From positions 1-16,396 of the forward strand of contig JBLHUT010000043.1 of NCBI GenBank assembly GCA_047629975.1: a stretch of DNA of 16,396 bases, written 5' to 3'. Positions 4,555 to 11,869 of this stretch are shown piece after piece (the first letter of the stretch is position 1; every line of letters begins with the position of its first letter). The notes below the pieces were generated by a model. It saw only the letters and a program-made list of their open reading frames with translations, ran no database searches and was not told where the DNA came from. The stretch comes from JBLHUT01 sp047629975. GTDB taxonomy: Bacteria; Pseudomonadota; Alphaproteobacteria; Rhodobacterales; Rhodobacteraceae. Position numbers and translations under genes: made by a program.

Positions 4555-6576
4555 ATGACCGACACCCGAAAGATCATCATTGATGGGAAGGAGCTGGAGG
4601 TTGATCCTGCTCTGACACTGATACAGGCTTGCGAAGAGGCCGGCATCGAAATCCCCAGGTTTTGTTATCACGAGCGGCTCTCGATTGCGGGCAATTGCCG
4701 GATGTGTCTGGTGGAGGTGGTCGGTGGTCCGCCGAAGCCCGCGGCGTCATGTGCGATGCAGGTCAAAGACCTGCGCCCCGGACCGGATGGCACCCCGCCT
4801 GTCATCAAGACCAATTCGCCCATGGTCAAAAAGGCCCGCGAGGGCGTGATGGAATTTCTTTTGATCAATCACCCTCTTGATTGCCCGATTTGCGATCAGG
4901 GAGGCGAGTGCGATCTTCAGGATCAGGCGATGGCTTACGGTGTTGATTTCAGCCGCTACCGCGAACCCAAACGTGCGTCCGAGGATCTTGATCTCGGGCC
5001 GTTGGTCGAAACCCACATGACGCGGTGCATCAGCTGCACCCGCTGCGTGCGGTTCACCACAGAGGTTGCCGGCATTTCGCAGATGGGCCAAACGGGGCGT
5101 GGCGAGGATTCCGAAATTACAAGCTATCTGGGCGAAACGCTTAACAGCAATCTTCAGGGAAATATCATCGATTTGTGCCCTGTCGGGGCGTTGGTCAGCA
5201 AGCCTTATGCCTTTACGGCACGTCCTTGGGAATTGTCCAAGACAGAGTCTGTCGACGTGATGGACGCCCTTGGCTCGAACATCCGCGTTGATACCAAAGG
5301 CCGCGAAGTCATGCGGATTTTGCCGCGCAACAACGATGCGGTAAACGAAGAGTGGATTAGCGACAAAACCCGTTTTGTTTGGGATGGTCTGCGACGGCAG
5401 CGTCTGGACCAGCCTTATGTCCGTGTTGACGGCAAGCTCAAGCCCGTGGCGTGGGATGTCGCGCTCGAGGCTGCATCGAAGGGTATGAAGGGTAAGAAAG
5501 TTGCTGGTCTTGTGGGCGATCTTGCGCCTGTCGAGGCGGCATTTGCCCTGAAGGAATTGATCGGATCTCTGGGTGGAACGGTCGAGTGCCGGACTGATGG
5601 TGCTAAACTGCCTGCTGAAAACCGCTCGGCCTATGTTGGTACGGCGGCGATCGAAGACATCGACACTGCTGAGATGATCCTGCTGATCGGTACGAATCCC
5701 GCCGTAGAAGCGCCTGTGCTGAATGCGCGGATTCGCAAGGCATGGCTTCAGGGTGCCACGGTTGGCCTGATCGGTCAGGCGTGTGATCTGACGTATGAAT
5801 ATGCCCACATGGGCAGTGACCGCGCGGCCTTGGCAAAGGCGGTTGCAGACGGTGTTTCGGACGAGACAAGGGCCAAGCGCAGTCTTGTAATTGTCGGTCA
5901 GGGTGCGATTTGCGGGCCTGACGGTGCGGCGGTTCTGGCTGCTGCGATGCAAATGGCCAAGGTTTCGGACTCGGGTTTTCTGGTTCTGCACACAGCCGCA
6001 GGTCGTGTCGGGGCGCTGGATATCGGTGCGGTCACATCCGGTGGAATGTCTGCGGCTCTTGACGGCGCAGAGGCCGTTTATGCCTTGGGTGTTGACGAGG
6101 TCGACATTCCGACCGGCCCCTTTGTGATCTACCAGGGCAGCCACGGCGACCGCGGCGCCCACAGGGCGGATGTTATCCTTCCCGGGGCCGCTTATACCGA
6201 GGAATCGGGCCTGTTTGTGAATACTGAAGGACGCCCGCAAATGGCTCAGCGTGCGGGCTTTCCGCCCGGCCAAGCCAAGGAAAACTGGGCTATCTTGCGG
6301 GCCCTTTCTGCCGAGCTTGGCGTGACTTTGCCATTCGACACCGTGGCGGGACTGCGCCGTTTGCTTGTGGCCCAGGTGCCGCATCTGGGGGAACTTGATC
6401 GGGTGTTGGTCCAAGAGCTTGAGCTGCTGGTGGTTTCCGAGATGGGGGAGGGTGCTTTTACGAGTGCCGTTTCCGATTTCTACCTGACCAATCCGGTTGC
6501 GCGTGCCAGTGTCTTGATGGCGGAGTTAAGCGCGCAATCTGTTGCGCGGACCGCGGCCCTGTTGGCTGCGGAATAA
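4555..6576 (+). CDS. nuoG: NADH-quinone oxidoreductase subunit G
   Basis: NuoG (75-kDa subunit, 673 residues) carries the electron wire of the NADH module. Ligands in order: [2Fe-2S] N1b C37, C48, C51, C66; [4Fe-4S] N5 H106, C110, C113, C119 (HPLDCPICDQGGEC); [4Fe-4S] N4 C158, C161, C164 (CISCTRC) and C208. The C-terminal two thirds is the molybdopterin-oxidoreductase-like fold, which holds no cofactor in complex I. The extra N7 cluster cysteines of the E. coli and Thermus proteins are absent, and the protein is shorter than the E. coli one (about 900 residues), as is usual in alphaproteobacteria and mitochondria. AGAGG at 4542-4546 supports the ATG at 4555. Upstream are the attenuator-like hairpins; a 230-bp gap follows. 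Confidence 0.98.
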   Translation: MTDTRKIIIDGKELEVDPALTLIQACEEAGIEIPRFCYHERLSIAGNCRMCLVEVVGGPPKPAASCAMQVKDLRPGPDGTPPVIKTNSPMVKKAREGVMEFLLINHPLDCPICDQGGECDLQDQAMAYGVDFSRYREPKRASEDLDLGPLVETHMTRCISCTRCVRFTTEVAGISQMGQTGRGEDSEITSYLGETLNSNLQGNIIDLCPVGALVSKPYAFTARPWELSKTESVDVMDALGSNIRVDTKGREVMRILPRNNDAVNEEWISDKTRFVWDGLRRQRLDQPYVRVDGKLKPVAWDVALEAASKGMKGKKVAGLVGDLAPVEAAFALKELIGSLGGTVECRTDGAKLPAENRSAYVGTAAIEDIDTAEMILLIGTNPAVEAPVLNARIRKAWLQGATVGLIGQACDLTYEYAHMGSDRAALAKAVADGVSDETRAKRSLVIVGQGAICGPDGAAVLAAAMQMAKVSDSGFLVLHTAAGRVGALDIGAVTSGGMSAALDGAEAVYALGVDEVDIPTGPFVIYQGSHGDRGAHRADVILPGAAYTEESGLFVNTEGRPQMAQRAGFPPGQAKENWAILRALSAELGVTLPFDTVAGLRRLLVAQVPHLGELDRVLVQELELLVVSEMGEGAFTSAVSDFYLTNPVARASVLMAELSAQSVARTAALLAAE

Positions 6577-6806
6577 GAGGGGCGCGTCGAAAGGCGCGTG
6601 TTCGATGTGACCTGCGGCCCGGAACGGCGGTTTGGTCGATCAGCTTTCAAATTGCGCGACATGAGCGCACATAGATGACAGAAGAGGCTGGTTTATGACG
6701 GTGGGATGCGGTTTACACAAAGTCGTTAGCGCGACCATTGTTTTTGATAACAGCACCGGGAGCGGCCTTCGAAAGATGGCACACTTCCACGGCTTGAGGA
6801 TATAAG
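6577..6806. other. 230-bp gap between nuoG and nuoH
   Basis: This is the longest gap in the window. It holds a small hairpin (TGCGC 6653-6657 with GCGCA 6665-6669), a weak 36-codon ORF ending one base before nuoH, and the nuoH Shine-Dalgarno (GAGGA about 7 nt before the ATG). I see no clear promoter, no terminator with a T-run and no repeat. Other Rhodobacterales may carry an additional unidentified gene here; only a remnant could be present in this genome. Confidence 0.5.
6695..6805 (+). CDS. weak 36-residue ORF ahead of nuoH
   Basis: The ATG at 6695 is preceded by a purine-rich GAAGAGG with about 9 nt spacing. The ORF ends TAA at 6803-6805, one base before the nuoH ATG. The peptide begins MTVGCGLHKVVSATIVFD; there is no TM segment or known motif. 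By hand count 23 of 36 codons end in G or C, which does not separate it from background. It could be a coupling leader for nuoH, a gene remnant or chance. nuoH has its own Shine-Dalgarno, so coupling is not required. Confidence 0.22.
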   Translation: MTVGCGLHKVVSATIVFDNSTGSGLRKMAHFHGLRI

Positions 6807-7844
6807 ATGGCTGATTTCTTGAACACCGGGCTGGGTATTTTTGTACTTGTGGCGCTTCAGTGCCTGCTGGTCATCGGCTTTGTGATGGTGTCGCTGCTGT
6901 TTCTTGTGTACGGCGACCGCAAAATCTGGGCTGCGGTGCAAATGCGGCGTGGACCCAACGTTGTTGGTGTCTTCGGGCTTTTGCAGACCGTGGCCGACGC
7001 TCTGAAATACATCGTCAAGGAGGTCGTGGTGCCGGCGGGTGCCGACAAGACGGTCTTCATGTTGGCGCCCCTGACGGCGTTTGTACTGTCAATGATTGCC
7101 TGGGCCGTGATCCCGTTCAACGACACTTGGGTTCTTGCGGAGTTGAACGTCGCGATCCTGTATGTTTTCGCGGTGTCATCCCTTGAGGTTTACGGCGTGA
7201 TCATGGGGGGTTGGGCGTCCAACTCGAAGTATCCGTTTCTGGGGTCGTTGCGGTCTGCTGCGCAGATGATTTCTTACGAAGTGTCGATCGGCTTGATCAT
7301 CGTTGGCATTATCATCTCGACCGGGTCGTTGAATTTTGGCGATATCGTTCGGGCACAGGATGGCAGTTTCGGGTTGCTGAACTGGTATTGGTTGCCGCAT
7401 TTCCCGATGGTCTTTTTGTTCTTTATCTCGGCGCTTGCAGAGACCAACCGCCCACCGTTCGACTTGCCCGAGGCTGAATCAGAGCTGGTTGCGGGATATC
7501 AGGTCGAGTATTCCAGCACGCCGTTCTTGTTGTTTATGGCGGGCGAGTATATCGCCATTTTCCTGATGTGCGCGCTGATGACCTTGCTGTTCTTTGGTGG
7601 CTGGCTGTCGCCGATCCCTGGCCTGCCTGACGGCGCGCTGTGGATGATCGGAAAGATGGCATTCTTCTTCTTCATGTTCGCGATGGTAAAGGCGATCGTC
7701 CCACGTTACCGGTACGACCAGTTGATGCGGCTGGGTTGGAAGGTCTTCCTGCCGATGTCGCTTGGTTGGGTCGTGATTGTGGCGTTCTTGGCAAAATTCG
7801 AAGTGTTTGGCGGCTTTTGGGCACGCTGGGCAATGGGGGCATAG
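6807..7844 (+). CDS. nuoH: NADH-quinone oxidoreductase subunit H
   Basis: NuoH (ND1 homologue, 345 residues) sits at the heel of the membrane arm, forms the quinone entry channel with NuoB and NuoD and passes the redox signal to the proton-pumping subunits. Family signatures are GDRKIWAAVQMRRGPNVVG (36-54), the loop around residues 131-155 (EVYGVIMGGWASNSKYPFLG) and ETNRPPFDLPEAESELVAGY (from residue 212), which holds the acidic cluster near the E-channel. About eight hydrophobic segments are visible and the length is normal. The ATG is preceded by GAGGA with 7 nt spacing. The stop is 2 bp before the nuoI start, so the two are tightly coupled. Confidence 0.98.
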   Translation: MADFLNTGLGIFVLVALQCLLVIGFVMVSLLFLVYGDRKIWAAVQMRRGPNVVGVFGLLQTVADALKYIVKEVVVPAGADKTVFMLAPLTAFVLSMIAWAVIPFNDTWVLAELNVAILYVFAVSSLEVYGVIMGGWASNSKYPFLGSLRSAAQMISYEVSIGLIIVGIIISTGSLNFGDIVRAQDGSFGLLNWYWLPHFPMVFLFFISALAETNRPPFDLPEAESELVAGYQVEYSSTPFLLFMAGEYIAIFLMCALMTLLFFGGWLSPIPGLPDGALWMIGKMAFFFFMFAMVKAIVPRYRYDQLMRLGWKVFLPMSLGWVVIVAFLAKFEVFGGFWARWAMGA

Positions 7845-7846
7845 GT

Positions 7847-8341
7847 ATGGCTGATATCGACTGGACCAGAGCGACCAAGTACTTTCTTCTGGTGGATTTT
7901 TTAAAGGGCTTCAGACTTGGCTTTCGCTATTTCTTTGCGCCAAAGGCCACGTTGAATTACCCGCATGAAAAGGGTCCTCTTTCGCCGCGTTTTCGTGGAG
8001 AGCATGTGTTGCGACGCTATGCGAACGGCGAGGAGCGGTGCATTGCGTGCAAGCTGTGCGAGGCCGTTTGTCCGGCGCAGGCGATCACGATTGATGCGGA
8101 ACCCCGTGAGGACGGCAGCCGCCGGACGACGCGTTATGACATCGACATGACCAAATGCATTTATTGTGGTTTCTGTCAGGAAGCGTGTCCGGTTGATGCG
8201 ATTGTCGAAGGGCCGAACTTCGAGTTTTCGACCGAAACCCGCGAAGAGTTGTTCTATGACAAGGAAAAACTGCTGGCGAACGGCGACCGTTGGGAAGCCG
8301 AAATCGCACGTAACCTTGAAACAGATGCGCCGTACCGATGA
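7847..8341 (+). CDS. nuoI: NADH-quinone oxidoreductase subunit I
   Basis: NuoI (TYKY homologue, 164 residues) holds two [4Fe-4S] clusters, N6a and N6b, that carry electrons from the NADH module to the terminal N2 cluster. The ferredoxin motifs are C65, C68, C71, C75 (CIACKLCEAVCP) and C104, C107, C110, C114 (CIYCGFCQEACP). An amphipathic N-terminal segment (KYFLLVDFLKGFRLGFRYFF) anchors it on the membrane surface. The ATG at 7847 gives the family N-terminus MADIDWTRATKYFLL; the same frame is open back to 7640, but that part overlaps nuoH and is not coding for NuoI. Its TGA shares bases with the next start (ATGA at 8338-8341). Confidence 0.98.
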   Translation: MADIDWTRATKYFLLVDFLKGFRLGFRYFFAPKATLNYPHEKGPLSPRFRGEHVLRRYANGEERCIACKLCEAVCPAQAITIDAEPREDGSRRTTRYDIDMTKCIYCGFCQEACPVDAIVEGPNFEFSTETREELFYDKEKLLANGDRWEAEIARNLETDAPYR

Positions 8342-8757
8342 GCGATGATCTCACAAAAATGATGGCTCAGATGATGGAGCAGGGGCAGGCCATGACCAAG
8401 GCTCTGTATCCCGATTTTGATCCCGCCAAGATGGGCAGCGCCACAAGCTTTGCCGACTGGATGCCGACGCTGCCAAAGGACTTGATGGAAGCGTTTATGG
8501 GCAAGGGGCTCAATCCTGAGGGTCTGGATGCGAAAACGCGGTTGTTGCTGACCCTCGGCGCGCTGACCTTGATGGGCGCGCAAGTCGAGGACCAACTGAC
8601 ACTGACGGTTCGCCACGCTCTGGAAGCCGGGGCCACGGCCCAGGAAATTGCCGAAACCATCGCGCAGATGGGGGCTTTCGGGGCCGCACCTGCCATGGCC
8701 AAGGCGCTCAAGGTCGCGCAAGCCGAGATCGAAAAACAAAGGGAGCAGCGCGGATGA
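8338..8757 (+). CDS. carboxymuconolactone decarboxylase (AhpD/CMD)-like protein lacking cysteines
   Basis: A 139-residue soluble helical protein. The core (about 66-125; GLDAKTRLLLTLGALTLMG, then VRHALEAGATAQEIAETI) has the pattern of the carboxymuconolactone decarboxylase superfamily. AhpD-type members use a CxxC with a nearby His; here the matching positions are Val, Gln and Thr and the whole protein has no cysteine, so it cannot be a thiol peroxidase partner. It looks more like the PcaC branch, but no protocatechuate genes are nearby. The N-terminus is Met-rich (KMMAQMMEQGQAMT). The start overlaps the nuoI stop and the end overlaps the nuoJ start (both ATGA), and there is no Shine-Dalgarno of its own, so it is translationally locked into the operon. 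A related gene occupies this place in other Rhodobacterales (from memory). I infer a structural or assembly role, not catalysis. Confidence 0.85.
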   Translation: MSDDLTKMMAQMMEQGQAMTKALYPDFDPAKMGSATSFADWMPTLPKDLMEAFMGKGLNPEGLDAKTRLLLTLGALTLMGAQVEDQLTLTVRHALEAGATAQEIAETIAQMGAFGAAPAMAKALKVAQAEIEKQREQRG

Positions 8758-9362
8758 GTGCGCCGGAAATTACCTTTTACTGCTTTGCCTTTGTGGTAGT
8801 GACCGCCGGTCTGCTTGTGGTCACGTCCCGCAACCCTGTGCATTCCGTTTTGTGGCTTATTCTTGCATTCTTGTCGTCGGCGGGGATGTTCATTCTCCTT
8901 GGTGCCGAATTCGTGGCGATGCTTCTGGTGATCGTTTACGTGGGGGCGGTCGCGGTATTGTTCCTGTTTGTGGTCATGATGCTTGATGTGGACTTTGCCG
9001 AACTGAAGGCAGAGATGTCGAAATACATGCCGCTTGCCGCTTTTATCGGCCTTGTTCTGCTGATGCAGTTGGGCATGGTTTTTGGAAGCTGGGGGTTCGC
9101 GGACGAGGCGATGTCCTTGCGTGACGCCGTCGCACCGAGTGACGTTCACAATACCAAGGCGTTGGGAATGCTGGTTTATGACCAGTACTTTCTGCTGTTC
9201 CAAATATCGGGTCTGATTTTGCTGGTGGCAATGATTGGTGCGATTGTGCTGACGCTGCGGCACCGTGTGGACATCAAGCGGCAGGATATCTTGGCACAGA
9301 TGTACCGTGATCCTGCTAAGGCGATGGAACTGAAAGACGTGAAGCCCGGACAAGGGCTTTAG
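8754..9362 (+). CDS. nuoJ: NADH-quinone oxidoreductase subunit J
   Basis: NuoJ (ND6 homologue, 202 residues) is a membrane subunit between NuoH and NuoK in the proton-pumping arm. Five hydrophobic helices are visible (about 5-23, 29-47, 53-76, 91-110 and 143-167). The third holds the conserved YVGAVAVLFLFVVMML stretch (residues 62-77), the helix known to switch between alpha and pi-bulge forms. The C-terminal tail (from about 170) is charged and cytoplasmic. GGGAG at 8741-8745 is 8 nt before the ATG, which overlaps the previous stop. An 84-bp gap separates it from nuoK. Confidence 0.98.
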   Translation: MSAPEITFYCFAFVVVTAGLLVVTSRNPVHSVLWLILAFLSSAGMFILLGAEFVAMLLVIVYVGAVAVLFLFVVMMLDVDFAELKAEMSKYMPLAAFIGLVLLMQLGMVFGSWGFADEAMSLRDAVAPSDVHNTKALGMLVYDQYFLLFQISGLILLVAMIGAIVLTLRHRVDIKRQDILAQMYRDPAKAMELKDVKPGQGL

Positions 9363-9372
9363 GGCTGTCTGG

Positions 9373-9450
9373 ATGCTGCTGCTCTTTGGTGAGTATTTAA
9401 AAGGTCTGAAAATGGGCCAAGAACAAAAACTTGAGGGACCGGCCATATGA
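9373..9450 (+). CDS. possible 25-residue ORF ending in the nuoK start
   Basis: ATG at 9373 opens a 25-codon ORF (MLLLFGEYLKGLKMGQ...) whose TGA overlaps the nuoK ATG (ATGA at 9447-9450), a typical coupling junction. An AGGG lies 8 nt before the ATG. There is no known motif. Part of it coincides with a GAGTATTT stretch that looks like a dispersed Rhodobacterales intergenic motif, so it may be non-coding. nuoK has its own Shine-Dalgarno (GAGGGA at 9433-9438). Confidence 0.22.
   Translation: MLLLFGEYLKGLKMGQEQKLEGPAI
9391..9430 (+). repeat. GAGTATTT-type intergenic motif (candidate)
   Basis: GAGTATTT at 9391-9398, followed by an A-rich stretch with TGAAAATGGGCCAAGAA. It resembles short dispersed intergenic motifs (GAGTATTT followed by AAGA/GAAG-type purine runs) that I recall from Rhodobacterales genomes. 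Only one copy is in this window, so the repeat nature cannot be shown here. Confidence 0.25.
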
Positions 9451-9752
9451 TCGGACTTGAACACTACCTGACGGTTGCGGCGGCGCTGTTTGTCATCGGC
9501 ATTTTCGGCATTTTTCTCAACCGGAAGAATGTGATCGTCATCTTGATGTCGATCGAGCTTATGCTGTTGGCGGTCAACATCAACTTTGTCGCCTTTTCGG
9601 CGTTTCTCGGCGATCTCGTCGGACAGGTTTTCACGCTTTTCGTGCTGACTGTTGCCGCTGCCGAGGCCGCGATTGGCCTTGCTATCCTTGTCTGCTTTTT
9701 CCGCGCGCGTGGCACGATCGCGGTTGAAGATGTCAATAACATGAAGGGCTAA
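9447..9752 (+). CDS. nuoK: NADH-quinone oxidoreductase subunit K
   Basis: NuoK (ND4L homologue, 101 residues) is a three-helix membrane subunit of the proton-pumping arm. The two membrane-buried glutamates needed for pumping are present: E37 in MSIELMLLAVNINF and E73 in AAAEAAIGLAIL, corresponding to E36 and E72 of E. coli. The length is exactly typical. GAGGGA at 9433-9438 is 8 nt before the ATG. The stop is 5 bp before nuoL. Confidence 0.98.
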   Translation: MIGLEHYLTVAAALFVIGIFGIFLNRKNVIVILMSIELMLLAVNINFVAFSAFLGDLVGQVFTLFVLTVAAAEAAIGLAILVCFFRARGTIAVEDVNNMKG

Positions 9753-9757
9753 GGCCA

Positions 9758-11869
9758 ATGGAAACGATCCTGCTTTTTGCGCCGCTTGTCGGCGCGCTGA
9801 TCTGTGGTTTTGGCTGGCGCTTCATCGGAGAGACGCCCGCGACAATTGTTGCGACCTCTTTGTTGTTCCTGTCGGCCTTTCTAAGCTGGATCGTGTTCCT
9901 CACCTTTGACGGTGTGACCGAACAGATTCAGCTCATGCGTTGGATTGAAAGTGGCTCTTTGGCCACGGATTGGGCGATCCGGATGGACCGTCTGACCGCG
10001 ATCATGCTGATTGTGATCACGACAGTGTCGGCGCTCGTGCATCTGTATTCTTTCGGGTACATGGCCCACGACAGCCACTTCCGCGAGAACGAGAGCTATC
10101 GCCCCCGATTTTTTGCGTATCTGTCCTTCTTTACGTTCTCGATGTTGATGCTGGTGACATCCGACAACCTTATCCAGATGTTTTTCGGCTGGGAGGGCGT
10201 CGGAGTTGCGTCTTACCTGTTGATCGGTTTCTACATCCGCAAACCCTCTGCAGGTGCGGCTGCGATGAAGGCTTTCATCGTGAACCGTGTTGGGGATTTC
10301 GGATTTGCGCTGGGTATCTTCGGGCTTTATTTTCTGGTCGATTCCGTCAACCTGTCCGATATTTTTGCAGCAGCACCCGAACTGGCTGAAACGAACGTGA
10401 CGTTTTTGTGGCGAGATTGGAACGCGGCGAACCTGATTGCGGTGCTGCTATTCGTCGGTGCGATGGGTAAGTCGGCGCAATTGTTCCTCCACACGTGGCT
10501 TCCCGACGCGATGGAGGGGCCGACCCCGGTTTCTGCATTGATCCATGCCGCGACAATGGTAACAGCGGGTGTGTTTCTTGTGTGTCGGATGTCGCCGATC
10601 ATGGAATACGCCCCTGAGGCCAAGACATTTATCGTTTACGTGGGCGCGTCGACCGCATTTTTTGCAGCCACTGTCGGGCTTGTGCAAAATGACATCAAGC
10701 GCGTCATCGCGTACTCGACCTGTTCGCAACTTGGCTACATGTTTGTGGCCGCGGGGGTGGGCATGTACTCGGCTGCGATGTTCCATTTGCTGACCCACGC
10801 GTTTTTCAAGGCCATGCTGTTTCTTGGGGCAGGGTCCGTCATTCACGGGATGCACCACGAACAAGACATGCGAAACTATGGCAATTTGCGTAAAAAGCTA
10901 CCCTATACCTTTGCGGCGATGATGATTGGCACGCTGGCAATCACGGGTGTCGGTATTCCGCTGACACACATCGGGTTTGCCGGCTTCCTCTCCAAGGACG
11001 CGATTATCGAAAGCGCGTTTGGCGCGGGTACCACCGAGGGCATGTATGGCTTCTGGCTATTGGTCGTTGCCGCAATGATGACAAGTTTTTACAGTTGGCG
11101 CCTGATGTTTATGACATTCTATGGCACCGCTCGCGGCAACAAGCAGACCCATAAAGATGCCCATGAAAGCCCGAAGGTGATGTTGATTCCGCTTGGTGTG
11201 CTCAGCATCGGTGCTGTTCTGGCGGGGATGGTCTGGTACGGGAGTTTCTTTGGCGACACCGACAAGATCGCCAAGTTTTACGCGATCCCGCTTGCTGGCG
11301 AGGTCCACGCCGAGGTCGGTCACACGGCGTCGTCCAATGACGTGGCACATGCCAATGACGCCAAGATGGACGAGGATGACCACGGGGACGAGCATGCCAG
11401 TTTTGGCGGCGCTCCGGGGGACGGTGCGCTGTTCTTTGCGCCTGATAACAAGATCCTCGAGGCAGCACATGCCGCGCCCGTTTGGGTCAAGGTAAGCCCC
11501 TTTGTGGCAATGTTGATGGGCTTCGGGCTTGCTTGGCTGATGTATATCAAGCGGCCCGACCTGCCGGCCCGTTTGGCCGAGCAACATCGCCCAGTGTATC
11601 TGTTTTTGTTGAACAAATGGTACTTTGACGAGCTTTACACGGCGGTCTTCGTAAAGCCGCTCAAGGCGGTTGGTAATTTCCTGTGGAAAAAAGGCGATGG
11701 CACAGTGATTGATGGCGGCATCAACGGTCTGGCCCTCGGGATCATTCCGTTCTTCACCAGGTTGGCTGGTCGGGCGCAATCGGGTTACCTGTTCCACTAT
11801 GCGTTTGCGATGGTCATGGGGCTGGTTGCGCTGGTCACCTGGGCCACGATCACCGGAGGAGCGCACTGA
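9758..11869 (+). CDS. nuoL: NADH-quinone oxidoreductase subunit L
   Basis: NuoL (ND5 homologue, 703 residues) is the distal Mrp-type antiporter-like subunit with the long lateral helix that runs along the membrane arm. The proton-channel residues are E146 in GWEGVGVASY and K238 in GAMGKSAQLFLHTWLPDA, followed by the conserved EGPTPVSALIHAATMVTAG. About residues 517-546 form an acidic, His-rich loop (5 His and 9 Asp/Glu in 30 residues), in the variable region before the last helices. The C-terminus holds the lateral-helix and anchor segments. Its TGA overlaps the nuoM ATG (TGATG), with GGAGGA at 11855-11860 serving nuoM. Confidence 0.98.
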   Translation: METILLFAPLVGALICGFGWRFIGETPATIVATSLLFLSAFLSWIVFLTFDGVTEQIQLMRWIESGSLATDWAIRMDRLTAIMLIVITTVSALVHLYSFGYMAHDSHFRENESYRPRFFAYLSFFTFSMLMLVTSDNLIQMFFGWEGVGVASYLLIGFYIRKPSAGAAAMKAFIVNRVGDFGFALGIFGLYFLVDSVNLSDIFAAAPELAETNVTFLWRDWNAANLIAVLLFVGAMGKSAQLFLHTWLPDAMEGPTPVSALIHAATMVTAGVFLVCRMSPIMEYAPEAKTFIVYVGASTAFFAATVGLVQNDIKRVIAYSTCSQLGYMFVAAGVGMYSAAMFHLLTHAFFKAMLFLGAGSVIHGMHHEQDMRNYGNLRKKLPYTFAAMMIGTLAITGVGIPLTHIGFAGFLSKDAIIESAFGAGTTEGMYGFWLLVVAAMMTSFYSWRLMFMTFYGTARGNKQTHKDAHESPKVMLIPLGVLSIGAVLAGMVWYGSFFGDTDKIAKFYAIPLAGEVHAEVGHTASSNDVAHANDAKMDEDDHGDEHASFGGAPGDGALFFAPDNKILEAAHAAPVWVKVSPFVAMLMGFGLAWLMYIKRPDLPARLAEQHRPVYLFLLNKWYFDELYTAVFVKPLKAVGNFLWKKGDGTVIDGGINGLALGIIPFFTRLAGRAQSGYLFHYAFAMVMGLVALVTWATITGGAH

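Noticed and set aside
4747..6414. 555-codon minus-strand ORF opposite nuoG
   Set aside because: Shadow of nuoG; the protein is Arg/His-rich without any family pattern.
7640..7846. Extension of the nuoI frame into nuoH
   Set aside because: It overlaps conserved nuoH coding sequence; the ATG at 7847 gives the expected NuoI N-terminus.
8367..9758. 463-codon minus-strand ORF across the CMD gene, nuoJ and nuoK
   Set aside because: Spans three well-supported genes in antisense and has low-complexity His/Gln/Lys composition.
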